DNA of 9,349 nucleotides. Origin: DATACN01 sp038215095 (GTDB lineage: Bacteria > Actinomycetota > Thermoleophilia > Solirubrobacterales > Thermoleophilaceae). The translations under genes were made by a program, and so were the position numbers. The notes below the pieces were generated by a model that ran no database searches, was not told the origin of the DNA, and saw nothing but the letters and a program-made list of their open reading frames with translations. Shown in pieces: positions 1 through 6,171 of the stretch. Location of the stretch: assembly GCA_038215095.1 (NCBI GenBank), contig JBBQRG010000097.1, positions 1 to 9,349 on the forward strand, given 5' to 3'. Each line of letters opens with the position of its first letter. The stretch's first letter is position 1.

Positions 1-808
1 GGTGCCAGTAGCGCACCACCGGGAGGTGGTCGCGGGTGGGCCGCAGGTACTGACCCACCGTGAGCACCTGCACGCCGTGGTCGCGCAGCGTCTGGAAGGT
101 CTCGAGCAGCTCCTCCTTCGTCTCGCCCAGCCCCGTCATCAGGCCGGACTTCGTGACCACCTCGTCGCCGCCCAGCTCCTTCGCGGTGGCAAGCACGCGG
201 CAGGAGCGCAGGAACTTGGAGCCTCGGCGCGCCAGCGGGTAGAGCCGCGGCACGGTCTCGACGTTGTGGTTGAACACGTCGGGCCGCTCGGCGATCACGC
301 GTGCCAGCGGCATCTCCTGGCCGCGGAAGTCGGGCGTCAGCACCTCGACCTTGCAGCCGGGCGCGAAGCGGCGGATCGAGCGGATCACGCCCACGAAGGC
401 GCTCGCTCCGAGGTCGGGCAGGTCGTCGCGGTCCACGCTCGTGACGACGGCGTGGCGCAGGCCCATCTTCTTCACCGACTGTGCCACGCGCAGCGGCTCG
501 AGCGGGTCGTTGTGGGTGGGCTTCCCGGTCTTCACGTTGCAGAAGCCGCAGCGGCGCGTGCAGGTATCACCGAGGATCATGAAGGTGGCCGTGCCGCGCT
601 CCCAGCACTCGCCTATGTTCGGGCAGGCCGCCTCCTTGCAGACGGTGTGAAGGCCCTGGTCCTCGATCATCGAGGTCAGCTCGCGGTACTTGGCGCTGCC
701 CGGTGCCGGGCGCTTGAACCAGGCGGGCTTTCGCTCGCGGAAGGGCAGCACCTCGCCCATGTCGAGCACGCGCGCGCCGCCCGGGTTGGATCGCGAGCGG
801 GTGCTCAT
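1..808 (-). CDS. lipA: Lipoyl synthase LipA (3' end outside window)
   Basis: This radical SAM enzyme inserts two sulfur atoms into protein-bound octanoyl groups to make lipoyl cofactors, in the cytoplasm. 269 residues are visible, starting at ATG 808. The auxiliary [4Fe-4S] cluster cysteines are in CKEAACPNIGEC (residues 57-68). The radical SAM cluster motif is CTRRCGFC (83-90). Typical LipA stretches follow, such as VVTSVDRDDL (121-130), FNHNVETVPRLY (179-190) and KSGLMTGLGE (220-229). LipA proteins are usually about 300-330 residues, so the C-terminal part, with the conserved RSSY-type serine motif that ligates the auxiliary cluster, lies beyond position 1. The start codon overlaps the lipB stop (ATGA), so translation is probably coupled to lipB. 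No clear Shine-Dalgarno sequence precedes it. The identification is secure. Confidence 0.97.
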   Translation of the reverse strand, partial: MSTRSRSNPGGARVLDMGEVLPFRERKPAWFKRPAPGSAKYRELTSMIEDQGLHTVCKEAACPNIGECWERGTATFMILGDTCTRRCGFCNVKTGKPTHNDPLEPLRVAQSVKKMGLRHAVVTSVDRDDLPDLGASAFVGVIRSIRRFAPGCKVEVLTPDFRGQEMPLARVIAERPDVFNHNVETVPRLYPLARRGSKFLRSCRVLATAKELGGDEVVTKSGLMTGLGETKEELLETFQTLRDHGVQVLTVGQYLRPTRDHLPVVRYWH

Positions 809-1482
809 GCGCCGACCAGCTCGCGCTCGGTCAGCCGCCCAGGGGACACCAGCCGCTGGCGCAGCCCGCAGGCCTCGGCGAAGCGGTGGGCCATGCGCTT
901 CCTGAAGCACGGCAGCGAGCGGCCGCGGCCGGTCTCCCTGCAGACCGAGGTCATGCGCACGTGGTCGATGCCGCAGGGCACGATCCACTCGAACGGCTGC
1001 AGGTCGTTGTCCACGTTCACCGCCAGGCCGTGCGTGGTGACCCCGCGCGACACGTGCACGCCGATCGAGCCGATCTTCGCCTCGCCGGCCCAGACGCCGG
1101 TCAGGCCCTCGCGCGCGCCGGCGTCGATGCCCTCGTCGGCAAGCGCCGCGGCGATGGCGCCCTCGATTGTGGCCACGTAGCCGGGCACGTCGTCGATTCG
1201 CATGATCGGGTAGGCCACCAGCTGCCCCGGGCCGTGGTAGGTCACCCGCCCACCGCGGTCGGACTGCTCGACCTCGATCCCCTGCGCGCGGTACCAGTCC
1301 TCGCCCATCGGCAGGTCGGCCGGCTGGGTGCGGCGGCCCTTCGTATACACGGGAGGGTGCTCGAGCACCAGCAGCGAGTCGGGGATCTCACCCGCCTGGC
1401 GCCGCTCTCGAACCCGCTCCTGCAGCTCGCCCGCCTCCCGGTACGGGACCTGACCCAGGTGCGCAACCCAGAGCTCGCTCAT
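805..1482 (-). CDS. lipB: Octanoyltransferase LipB
   Basis: LipB transfers octanoate from acyl carrier protein to the lipoyl domains of 2-oxoacid dehydrogenases and glycine cleavage H protein, giving the substrate of LipA. The protein has 225 residues, normal for the family. Key motifs are LVLEHPPVYTKGRR (38-51), RGGRVTYHGPGQLVAYP (77-93 region), the catalytic lysine K136 in GEAKIGSIG, and the catalytic cysteine C170 in WIVPCGI; the Cys/Lys dyad is known for the family. The ATG at 1482 was chosen because the LipB homology begins there. The frame stays open further upstream (to about 2133), but that part is the antisense of other genes. The stop overlaps the lipA start. A TANNNT box lies 8 nt upstream of the ATG. 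Confidence 0.97.
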   Translation of the reverse strand: MSELWVAHLGQVPYREAGELQERVRERRQAGEIPDSLLVLEHPPVYTKGRRTQPADLPMGEDWYRAQGIEVEQSDRGGRVTYHGPGQLVAYPIMRIDDVPGYVATIEGAIAAALADEGIDAGAREGLTGVWAGEAKIGSIGVHVSRGVTTHGLAVNVDNDLQPFEWIVPCGIDHVRMTSVCRETGRGRSLPCFRKRMAHRFAEACGLRQRLVSPGRLTERELVGA

Positions 1483-1490
1483 CGCCACCA

Positions 1491-1496
1491 AGGCTA
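1491..1496 (-). promoter_or_regulatory. Candidate -10 box for lipBA
   Basis: TAGCCT on the minus strand ends 8 nt before the lipB ATG. If used, the transcript would start at or within a base or two of the ATG and be leaderless. The first three bases are also the stop codon of the upstream hydrolase fragment, so chance is a real alternative. No good -35 box is seen. GGTGG just before the ATG could instead act as a weak ribosome binding site. Confidence 0.35.
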
Positions 1497-1715
1497 CCCG
1501 CCCCCGGGCGCGGCCAGGAAGTCCCCGAGCACGCGCAACGTCTCCCCCGGCTCCTCGACGAAGAACAGGTGGCCGGCGCCGTGGACCGTGTGCAGCCTTG
1601 CGCGCGGAATCCGCTCCACCAGCGGGCCGCTGCCGCCCGCGGGGATCACGCTGTCGTCGTCGCCGGTGATCACCAGGGTCGGGTGCTCGATCTCGGGCAG
1701 GGGGCGGGCGAAGGC
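1494..1715 (-). pseudogene. C-terminal remnant of an alpha/beta hydrolase
   Basis: The minus-strand frame ending at TAG (1496-1494) encodes about 73 residues that look like the end of an alpha/beta hydrolase. ARPLPEIEHPTLVITGDDDS carries the strand and the acidic residue of the catalytic triad. IPRARLHTVHGAGHLFFVEE carries the catalytic histidine. EPGETLRVLGDFL is the typical terminal helix. The GxSxG nucleophile elbow and the first two thirds of the fold are missing. No start codon lies in frame before the conserved part; the first is an internal GTG in LVITG. Upstream of about 1716 the DNA is the promoter and coding region of a gene on the opposite strand. The homology is seen directly. That it is a dead remnant left by a deletion or rearrangement is inferred. 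A misassembly at about 1715-1730 is the alternative. Confidence 0.7.
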
Positions 1716-1721
1716 TACTCT
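1716..1721 (+). promoter_or_regulatory. Candidate -10 box for the 1730 membrane gene
   Basis: TACTCT lies 8 nt before the GTG at 1730, the spacing expected if transcription starts at the start codon. I see no convincing -35 hexamer and no Shine-Dalgarno sequence between the box and the GTG. Confidence 0.45.
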
Positions 1722-1729
1722 CAGCGCGA

Positions 1730-2341
1730 GTGAACCAGGAGCAGCGCTTCTGGCCGGCGCGGCTGCGCTGGCGGCTCCGCGCGGCCACCATGTGGCCCGC
1801 GTTCATCGTGATCACGCTGCTCGACGGCGTGCTGCTGCACCTGCTCCCGCCGATCGGCGCGAGCTTGCCCCTGATCGGCGCGATCCTGATGGCCACCTTC
1901 GGCAACCTCGTGCTGATCGGGGCCGCCGCGCCCTTCATCGCGAGCAGGATCGGCGCCAACCGGCCGGACCCGCCGGCGACGCCACTCGCCGCTCGCGAGG
2001 TGATGGCGGACCGCGTGGGCACGGCGCTGCTGCTGGCCGGCGTGGTGGGGGTCGTGGCCGCGGGCCTCGGGAACCGCGAGGTGGTGGTGTCGGAGACCAA
2101 TGCGACCACCGAGAACGCGCGCGTGGTCCGCAACTACGTGGTCCACAGCGGCAGCCCCGAGCTGAATCGCAACCTCGAGACCGCCAACACCATCCGCCTG
2201 GGCGACGGCTACTTCCGCACGTGCATCGCACGCGACGACCGCCGCCGCGCCTTCTGCCTCTACGTGGACACCACGAAGAAGCCCACCCGGGTCACGCGCG
2301 ACCCCAGCGCCGAGCCGAACGCCGAGTTCCGGCGCCGCTAG
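1730..2341 (+). CDS. Small membrane protein of unknown function
   Basis: A protein of 203 residues with a short basic cytoplasmic-type N terminus (RLRWRLR, 11-17) and about three hydrophobic segments: roughly 21-42, 47-71 and 96-114. The C-terminal half is soluble and polar, with two cysteines (C165, C176) in the stretch YFRTCIARDDRRRAFCLYVD (161-180), followed by DTTKKPTRVTRDPSAEPN. I do not recognise a named family. The composition and the regular hydrophobic pattern on this strand make it a real gene rather than a shadow of the opposite frames. Start is GTG, with a TANNNT box 8 nt upstream. It converges on the sulfatase gene and the two stop codons overlap. A function at the cell envelope is likely, but no more can be said. 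Confidence 0.8.
   Translation: MNQEQRFWPARLRWRLRAATMWPAFIVITLLDGVLLHLLPPIGASLPLIGAILMATFGNLVLIGAAAPFIASRIGANRPDPPATPLAAREVMADRVGTALLLAGVVGVVAAGLGNREVVVSETNATTENARVVRNYVVHSGSPELNRNLETANTIRLGDGYFRTCIARDDRRRAFCLYVDTTKKPTRVTRDPSAEPNAEFRRR
2338..2341. other. Overlapping convergent stop codons (CTAG)
   Basis: The plus-strand gene ends with TAG at 2339-2341 and the minus-strand gene with TAG at 2340-2338. One palindromic CTAG therefore serves both stops and there is no intergenic space. Any terminator must lie inside the coding region of the opposing gene. Confidence 0.9.
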
Positions 2342-3912
2342 GTCCGCGCCAGCCGGTAGAGGCGGCCGCCGGGGCCCACCTCCATCAGCTCCACGCGGTT
2401 GCGCCCGGCGTGCAGCGACTCCTCGGGCAGCATCATCGAGAAGAACTCGGTGCGCTCGCCGCGCAGGTAGAAGCTGCGCCCGACGGCGACGACGTGCCCG
2501 TCCACGGCGGCGGCCAGGTCGCGCCGCGTGGCCGGCGGGTTGCCGCTCAGGCGTCCCTCAAGCCGCGTGGGGAACAGCGGCCCGGCCGGGCGTACGTTGC
2601 GCAAGAGCTGGGCGTTGGCGATCTGGGCGCTACCCGCGGCGGGCACGAGCAAGCTCCGAGCCGGGCGCCCGATCAGCTCGGGGTGAGGGCCGATCCGGTA
2701 GAGCTGGGTCCACGCGCTGCCGAAGCGCAGCGTGCTCTCGAAGCCGGTGCCGAAGGTGCTCGCCCACTCCCGGCGCCGCGCCTGGCGGCGCTGCTCCCAC
2801 TCGCGGCCTCCGATGCGCACGGTGCGGCTGAAGTCGCGCGCGACGATCGACACCGAGCTCCGCTGCGCGGCCGCGCGGCTGAACACCGAATGCCCGTCGT
2901 GGCGCCAGTCGATCCTTGCGCCCACCAGGCTCGCGATCGTGGGCACCACGTCGATCGTGCGCACGAACGAGTTGCTGGTGCCGCCCTGGCGCTGGTGCGG
3001 CCGCTTGATGAACAGCGGCACCGCCGTGATCTGCTCGACGTTGCTGTTGGTCACGAGCCGGTGATCGGGCACCCCGACCTCGAAGGCGATGCCGTGGTCG
3101 GCCACCACGGCGATGGTTGCCTGGTCGTAGAGCCCGGTCTGGCGCAGCCTGGCGAGCAGCCTGCCCAGCTCGTGGTCGGTGTAGCCGACCTGCAGCAGAT
3201 GGCGCTGGTGGTTGTGGCGCACGAGGTCGGGATCGCCGAAGCCCTTCGGCTCGTTGATCCCCTCGATCGGGTCGTTGCCCGAGGGCCGGCTCTGTCTGCC
3301 CGAGGGGAGGTAGATCCAGGGCTCGTGCGGGAGCAGGGCGTGCTGGATATAGAGGGTGGGCCTGTTGCGCGGGCGGATCGAGTGGATCCAGCGGTTCAGC
3401 CGCCCCGGCCGCCCGCCGCCGCTCAGGCGGCGCAGCACCCCGGGACGGGTGCGCCTGGCGCCGCGGCAGATGCTCGGCGGGCAGAGCGCCGTGCTGGACT
3501 CCGTGTCCACGATCTTCCAACGCAGGTCGTGGAAGAGCGTGTAGAGGCTGCGGCGGTGTGAGCGCGCGTCGGGCGCGGTGCCCGGTGCGGGAAGTTTCGC
3601 GTCGAGGATGGCCGGCGTCGCCTTGAAGGTGGAGTCGTACACGGAGGCGGCGTTGCGGAACCAGGTGCTCTCGCGCGACAGCGCCGCGAAGTTGGGAAAG
3701 CGCGCCGCGTCGATCTTCCCGTCGGGGGTGACCATGTCGTCCACCGGGAACTCGTCGAAGACCACCATCACCACCAGCGGCTTGGAGGACGCGTGGCGAA
3801 TGACCGAGGAGCCGCTGGCGTCGTCGTCCGAGTCGGCCGGGAGTAGCGCCATCGTGCCGACGATCGCCAGCGTGGCAATCACCAGCCCGGGTATCCACCA
3901 GCGCTGTGGCAC
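2338..3912 (-). CDS. Membrane-anchored sulfatase/alkaline phosphatase superfamily protein (copy 2)
   Basis: A protein of 524 residues. One hydrophobic segment near the N terminus (about 7-25, WIPGLVIATLAIVGTMALL) acts as a signal anchor, placing the rest outside the membrane. The sulfatase fold follows: metal-binding VVFDEFP (D53), PNFAALSRESTWF (73-85), a probable nucleophile T95 in YDSTFKATPAIL, HALLPHEPW (191-199), and metal-binding ADHG (D272, H273). A CPPSIC motif (144-149) could form a disulfide. The end (LAAAVDGHVVAVGRSFYL onward) is a separate, probably beta-rich domain shared with the neighbouring copy. The C/S-x-P-x-R formylglycine signature of true sulfatases is absent. A phosphatase, phosphodiesterase or LtaS/EptA-like transferase is therefore as likely as a sulfatase. 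Start GTG 3912 lies 33 nt after the stop of its paralogue, in the same frame, with TACATT 6 nt upstream. Substrate unknown. Confidence 0.88.
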   Translation of the reverse strand: MPQRWWIPGLVIATLAIVGTMALLPADSDDDASGSSVIRHASSKPLVVMVVFDEFPVDDMVTPDGKIDAARFPNFAALSRESTWFRNAASVYDSTFKATPAILDAKLPAPGTAPDARSHRRSLYTLFHDLRWKIVDTESSTALCPPSICRGARRTRPGVLRRLSGGGRPGRLNRWIHSIRPRNRPTLYIQHALLPHEPWIYLPSGRQSRPSGNDPIEGINEPKGFGDPDLVRHNHQRHLLQVGYTDHELGRLLARLRQTGLYDQATIAVVADHGIAFEVGVPDHRLVTNSNVEQITAVPLFIKRPHQRQGGTSNSFVRTIDVVPTIASLVGARIDWRHDGHSVFSRAAAQRSSVSIVARDFSRTVRIGGREWEQRRQARRREWASTFGTGFESTLRFGSAWTQLYRIGPHPELIGRPARSLLVPAAGSAQIANAQLLRNVRPAGPLFPTRLEGRLSGNPPATRRDLAAAVDGHVVAVGRSFYLRGERTEFFSMMLPEESLHAGRNRVELMEVGPGGRLYRLART

Positions 3913-3918
3913 GGGCAG

Positions 3919-3924
3919 AATGTA
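3919..3924 (-). promoter_or_regulatory. Candidate -10 box for sulfatase-like copy 2
   Basis: TACATT on the minus strand lies 6 nt before GTG 3912, inside the AT-richer 33-nt gap between the two sulfatase-like genes. There is no Shine-Dalgarno sequence in the gap, which fits a separate leaderless transcript. No clear -35 box is seen. Confidence 0.45.
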
Positions 3925-3945
3925 AAGCGAACGTGAAAGCCGCGC

Positions 3946-5547
3946 TCAGGCCCGCGCCACCAGCCGCAGCTTCCTGCCGCGGCTGACGGAGTACAGCTCG
4001 ACCGTGTTGGGCCCGTCGTGCAACGTGTCCTCGGGCACCATCATCGCGAAGTGCTCGGTGCGGTCGCCGTTCAGGTACCAGCTGCGCCCGACCGCCTCGA
4101 TGCGTCCGTTCACCGCCACCGCCAGGTCGTGCGTCGCCCGGCGCTTGCCGCCCTTCAGGTCGCCCGCGATGTGAGAGGGGATGACCAGCGAGGCGTGCCG
4201 AACGCGGCCGTACGCCCCGCCACCGACGAAGCTGCCGCGCAACGAGCCCACGGCCCCCGGGTGCAGGGCGGCCACGGCTTTGCCGATCAGCCCGCGGTTC
4301 GGCCCGATGCCGCTGAAGAGCCCGGTCAGGCCCGAGCCGTACTCGCGCAGCCGGCGCTTGACCACGGCGCGCCTGCGCCGCTCCCAGGCGGCTGCCGAGA
4401 TGCGGACGACGTGCGCAAAGTCGCGCGTGGGCAGTCGGACGAAGCGGCGCTTGCGCGCGGCGGGCCCGAAGCCCGAGCTGCCGTCCGAGTGGTAGGGCAG
4501 CTTCGCGTTCAGCACGTCGGCGATCGTGGCGGGCCAGTCGATTGTCCGCACGTAGGCGCGGTTGATCTTGCCCGAGCGCTGGCCGGGGGCCTTCACGAAG
4601 AACGGCACGGGCCCGACCTGCTGGACGTTCCTGCTGTTCACCTTCCGCCGGTCCTTCACTCCCACGCTGAAGTCCATCCCGTGGTCGGCCGTCAGCACCA
4701 CCAGCGAGTTGTCGTACATGCCCTCCTTGACAAGGTGGTCGAGCAGGTTGCCGAGCTCGTGGTCGGCGAAGCCGAGCTGCAGCAGGTAGCGCTGCTCGTT
4801 GTGGCGAGTGAGGAACTCGTCGTGGAAGCCCTGCGGGCTGTTCATGCCGGGGATCGGATCGCGCGAGCCCGAGCGCGTCTGGTGGCCGGACGGCAGGAAC
4901 ATGTACGGGCCGTGCGGCAGCAGCACGTGCTTCATCCAGAACGTGGGCCGCTTGGTGGACTTGATCGAGGCGATGAAGCGCTCCAGGCGCTGGCGGCGGC
5001 CGCGGTTCAGGTTGCCGAGGATGCCCGGCCGCGTCCGACGTCCGTGCGGGCACCAGCGCGGCGGGCAGATGGCGGTGGCCTCCTCGGACTCCCTGATGCG
5101 GTAGCCGCGTCTCCCGAAGAGGTCGAACACCGAGTGCTTGTGGCCTGAGAAGTCGGGCGGGTCGCCCCTGGACGGGCGGCGGCCGTCGAGGATCAGCGGC
5201 ACCGCCTTCGGGGTGGAGTCGTAGAAGGTGGAGGCGTTCGGGAACCAGGTGGCGTTGCGGGCCAGCGCGGCGAAGTTCGGGTAGCGCAGAGCGTCGATCC
5301 TGCCGCCGGGCCCGCGCAGGGAGTCGCTCGGGAACTCGTCCATGACGATCATGATCACGTTGGGCCTGCGCGCGACCTTGGCGGGCCCGGCGCCGGGGTC
5401 CACGAGCGCGCGCGCCAGCTGGGCGCGCTCCCCGGCCGTGGCGGTTCGGGCGCCACCGGAGGTGTTCGAAGTCAGCGAGACCGCGACGAAGATCGCCGCG
5501 GCGGCTGCCAGCACCGGGACTACGATCCGGAGCAGCTGGTTGCGCAC
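3946..5547 (-). CDS. Membrane-anchored sulfatase/alkaline phosphatase superfamily protein (copy 1)
   Basis: A protein of 533 residues from GTG 5547. This start was chosen because MRNQLLRIVVPVLAAAAAIF makes a normal signal anchor. The frame stays open up to an ATG at 5667, but that would add 40 unlikely residues and overlap the divergent gene. After the anchor come metal-binding IVMDEFP (D70), PNFAALARNATWF (90-102), a probable nucleophile T112 in YDSTPKAVPLIL, CPPRWC (161-166), KHVLLPHGPYMFLPSG (206-221), ADHG (D288, H289) and VRTIDWPATIADVL (333-346). The C-terminal domain (LAVAVNGRIEAVGRSWYL onward) matches copy 2. There is no formylglycine signature, so the nucleophile is probably threonine, as in LtaS/EptA-type enzymes of the same superfamily; this is an inference. 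The likely role is cleavage or transfer on an extracytoplasmic sulfate or phosphate ester. Confidence 0.9.
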   Translation of the reverse strand: MRNQLLRIVVPVLAAAAAIFVAVSLTSNTSGGARTATAGERAQLARALVDPGAGPAKVARRPNVIMIVMDEFPSDSLRGPGGRIDALRYPNFAALARNATWFPNASTFYDSTPKAVPLILDGRRPSRGDPPDFSGHKHSVFDLFGRRGYRIRESEEATAICPPRWCPHGRRTRPGILGNLNRGRRQRLERFIASIKSTKRPTFWMKHVLLPHGPYMFLPSGHQTRSGSRDPIPGMNSPQGFHDEFLTRHNEQRYLLQLGFADHELGNLLDHLVKEGMYDNSLVVLTADHGMDFSVGVKDRRKVNSRNVQQVGPVPFFVKAPGQRSGKINRAYVRTIDWPATIADVLNAKLPYHSDGSSGFGPAARKRRFVRLPTRDFAHVVRISAAAWERRRRAVVKRRLREYGSGLTGLFSGIGPNRGLIGKAVAALHPGAVGSLRGSFVGGGAYGRVRHASLVIPSHIAGDLKGGKRRATHDLAVAVNGRIEAVGRSWYLNGDRTEHFAMMVPEDTLHDGPNTVELYSVSRGRKLRLVARA

Positions 5548-5554
5548 GGGCGGC

Positions 5555-5560
5555 ACTCTA
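5555..5560 (-). promoter_or_regulatory. Candidate promoter of sulfatase-like copy 1
   Basis: TAGAGT on the minus strand lies 7 nt before GTG 5547. A partial -35 match, GTGAAC (5583-5578 on the minus strand), is 17 nt further upstream. It shares the TGA core of TTGACA at the right spacing. The 7 nt between box and start (GCCGCCC) hold no ribosome binding site, so a leaderless transcript is the simplest reading. Confidence 0.5.
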
Positions 5561-5586
5561 GGGAGGGTCGCCGGACGGTTCACCGC

Positions 5587-5597
5587 CTCGTAACGAG
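5587..5597. promoter_or_regulatory. Small dyad in the divergent promoter region
   Basis: CTCGT-A-ACGAG is a perfect 5-bp inverted repeat with a 1-base centre. It lies in the 68-bp gap (5548-5615) between the divergent sulfatase-like and HD genes, just upstream of the HD gene -10 candidate. The position would suit an operator controlling either gene, but the arms are short and chance is possible. Confidence 0.25.
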
Positions 5598-5601
5598 TTG
5601 T

Positions 5602-5607
5602 GAGAGT
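5602..5607 (+). promoter_or_regulatory. Weak candidate -10 box for the HD gene
   Basis: GAGAGT keeps the A at position 2 and the T at position 6 of a -10 box and sits 8 nt before GTG 5616, matching the layout at other starts here. It lacks the first T, so it is weaker than the others. Confidence 0.3.
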
Positions 5608-5615
5608 CTGAGCGT

Positions 5616-6161
5616 GTGGAGTTGCACATCGAGAACGTGACTCAGTCGGCCTTCTCAGGCATGCCATTGACCAGCGACGCGCTCGTGTTCGCGCGCGAGC
5701 GCCACGACGGCGCGGAGGTGTGGCATCCGTTCGAGGTCGCCGTGCTGCTGCGCGACGCCGGCTACCCGGACTCAGTGGTCGCCGCGGGCATGCTGCACGA
5801 GGTGCTCGAGGACACCCCGACCGACAAGGGCGAGCTCGAGCGGAGCTTCGGGGAGCCCGTGGCCGAGCTGGTCGAGTCGCTCAGCGACGACCCCGCAATC
5901 GAGGACCCGCAGGAGCGCCACGCGGCTCTGCGCCTGCAGGTGGCCGAGGCCGGCCCGACCGCGGCGGCGGTGTTCGCCGCCGACAAGGTCTCGAAGGCGC
6001 GGGAGCTGCGGCTGAAGGCCAGCCGCGGCCAGCTGGGCGCCGAGGAGCGCATGAAGCTCGAGCACTACGAGGAGAGCCTCGACATGCTCGTGACCGCCAT
6101 GCCGCGGCACGAGCTCGTGGAGCAGTTGCGCCTCGAGCTGGAATCGCTGCGCGCCCTCTAG
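5616..6161 (+). CDS. HD-domain hydrolase, RelA/SpoT hydrolase-like
   Basis: A protein of 181 residues resembling the hydrolase (HD) half of RelA/SpoT proteins and small alarmone hydrolases, which remove the 3' pyrophosphate of (p)ppGpp. Matching parts are HPFEVAVLLRDAGY (37-50, metal-binding H37), VVAAGMLHEVLEDT (54-67), LVESLSDDPAIEDPQER (85-101), and FAADKVSKARELR (120-132, D123 as the third conserved metal position). The usual HDxxED motif is HEVLED here (H61, E62, E65, D66), so the metal-binding Asp is replaced by Glu. There is no synthetase, TGS or ACT domain. A helical, charged tail follows residue 140. Start is taken as GTG 5616; the ATG at 5661 is an alternative and would still contain the whole domain. 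The SDR gene follows after 10 nt. True alarmone activity is an inference; another nucleotide could be the substrate. Confidence 0.82.
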   Translation: MELHIENVTQSAFSGMPLTSDALVFARERHDGAEVWHPFEVAVLLRDAGYPDSVVAAGMLHEVLEDTPTDKGELERSFGEPVAELVESLSDDPAIEDPQERHAALRLQVAEAGPTAAAVFAADKVSKARELRLKASRGQLGAEERMKLEHYEESLDMLVTAMPRHELVEQLRLELESLRAL

Positions 6162-6164
6162 ATT
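6159..6164 (+). promoter_or_regulatory. Candidate -10 box for the SDR gene
   Basis: TAGATT lies 7 nt before GTG 6172 and its first three bases are the stop codon of the HD gene. There is no Shine-Dalgarno sequence in the 10-nt gap. The SDR gene may have its own leaderless transcript, or be translated by coupling to the HD gene. No -35 box is evident. Confidence 0.4.
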
Positions 6165-6171
6165 CATCGCA

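Noticed and set aside
2..1180. Plus-strand open frame of 392 codons
   Set aside because: It is antisense to lipA and lipB, both of which are certain.
1483..2133. Upstream extension of lipB to a 442-residue protein
   Set aside because: LipB homology begins at ATG 1482. The extension runs through the hydrolase fragment in the wrong frame and through the antisense of the membrane gene.
886..3561. Plus-strand open frame of 891 codons
   Set aside because: It runs antisense to lipB and sulfatase-like copy 2 and across the 1730 gene in another frame. Its composition (Arg, Ala, Gly, His, Pro rich, no domains) is typical of a GC-rich shadow.
2630..5053. Minus-strand open frame of 807 codons
   Set aside because: It is a frame-shifted copy of the two sulfatase-like genes on the same strand, with low-complexity Arg/Ala/Pro content. 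The true frame carries all the motifs.
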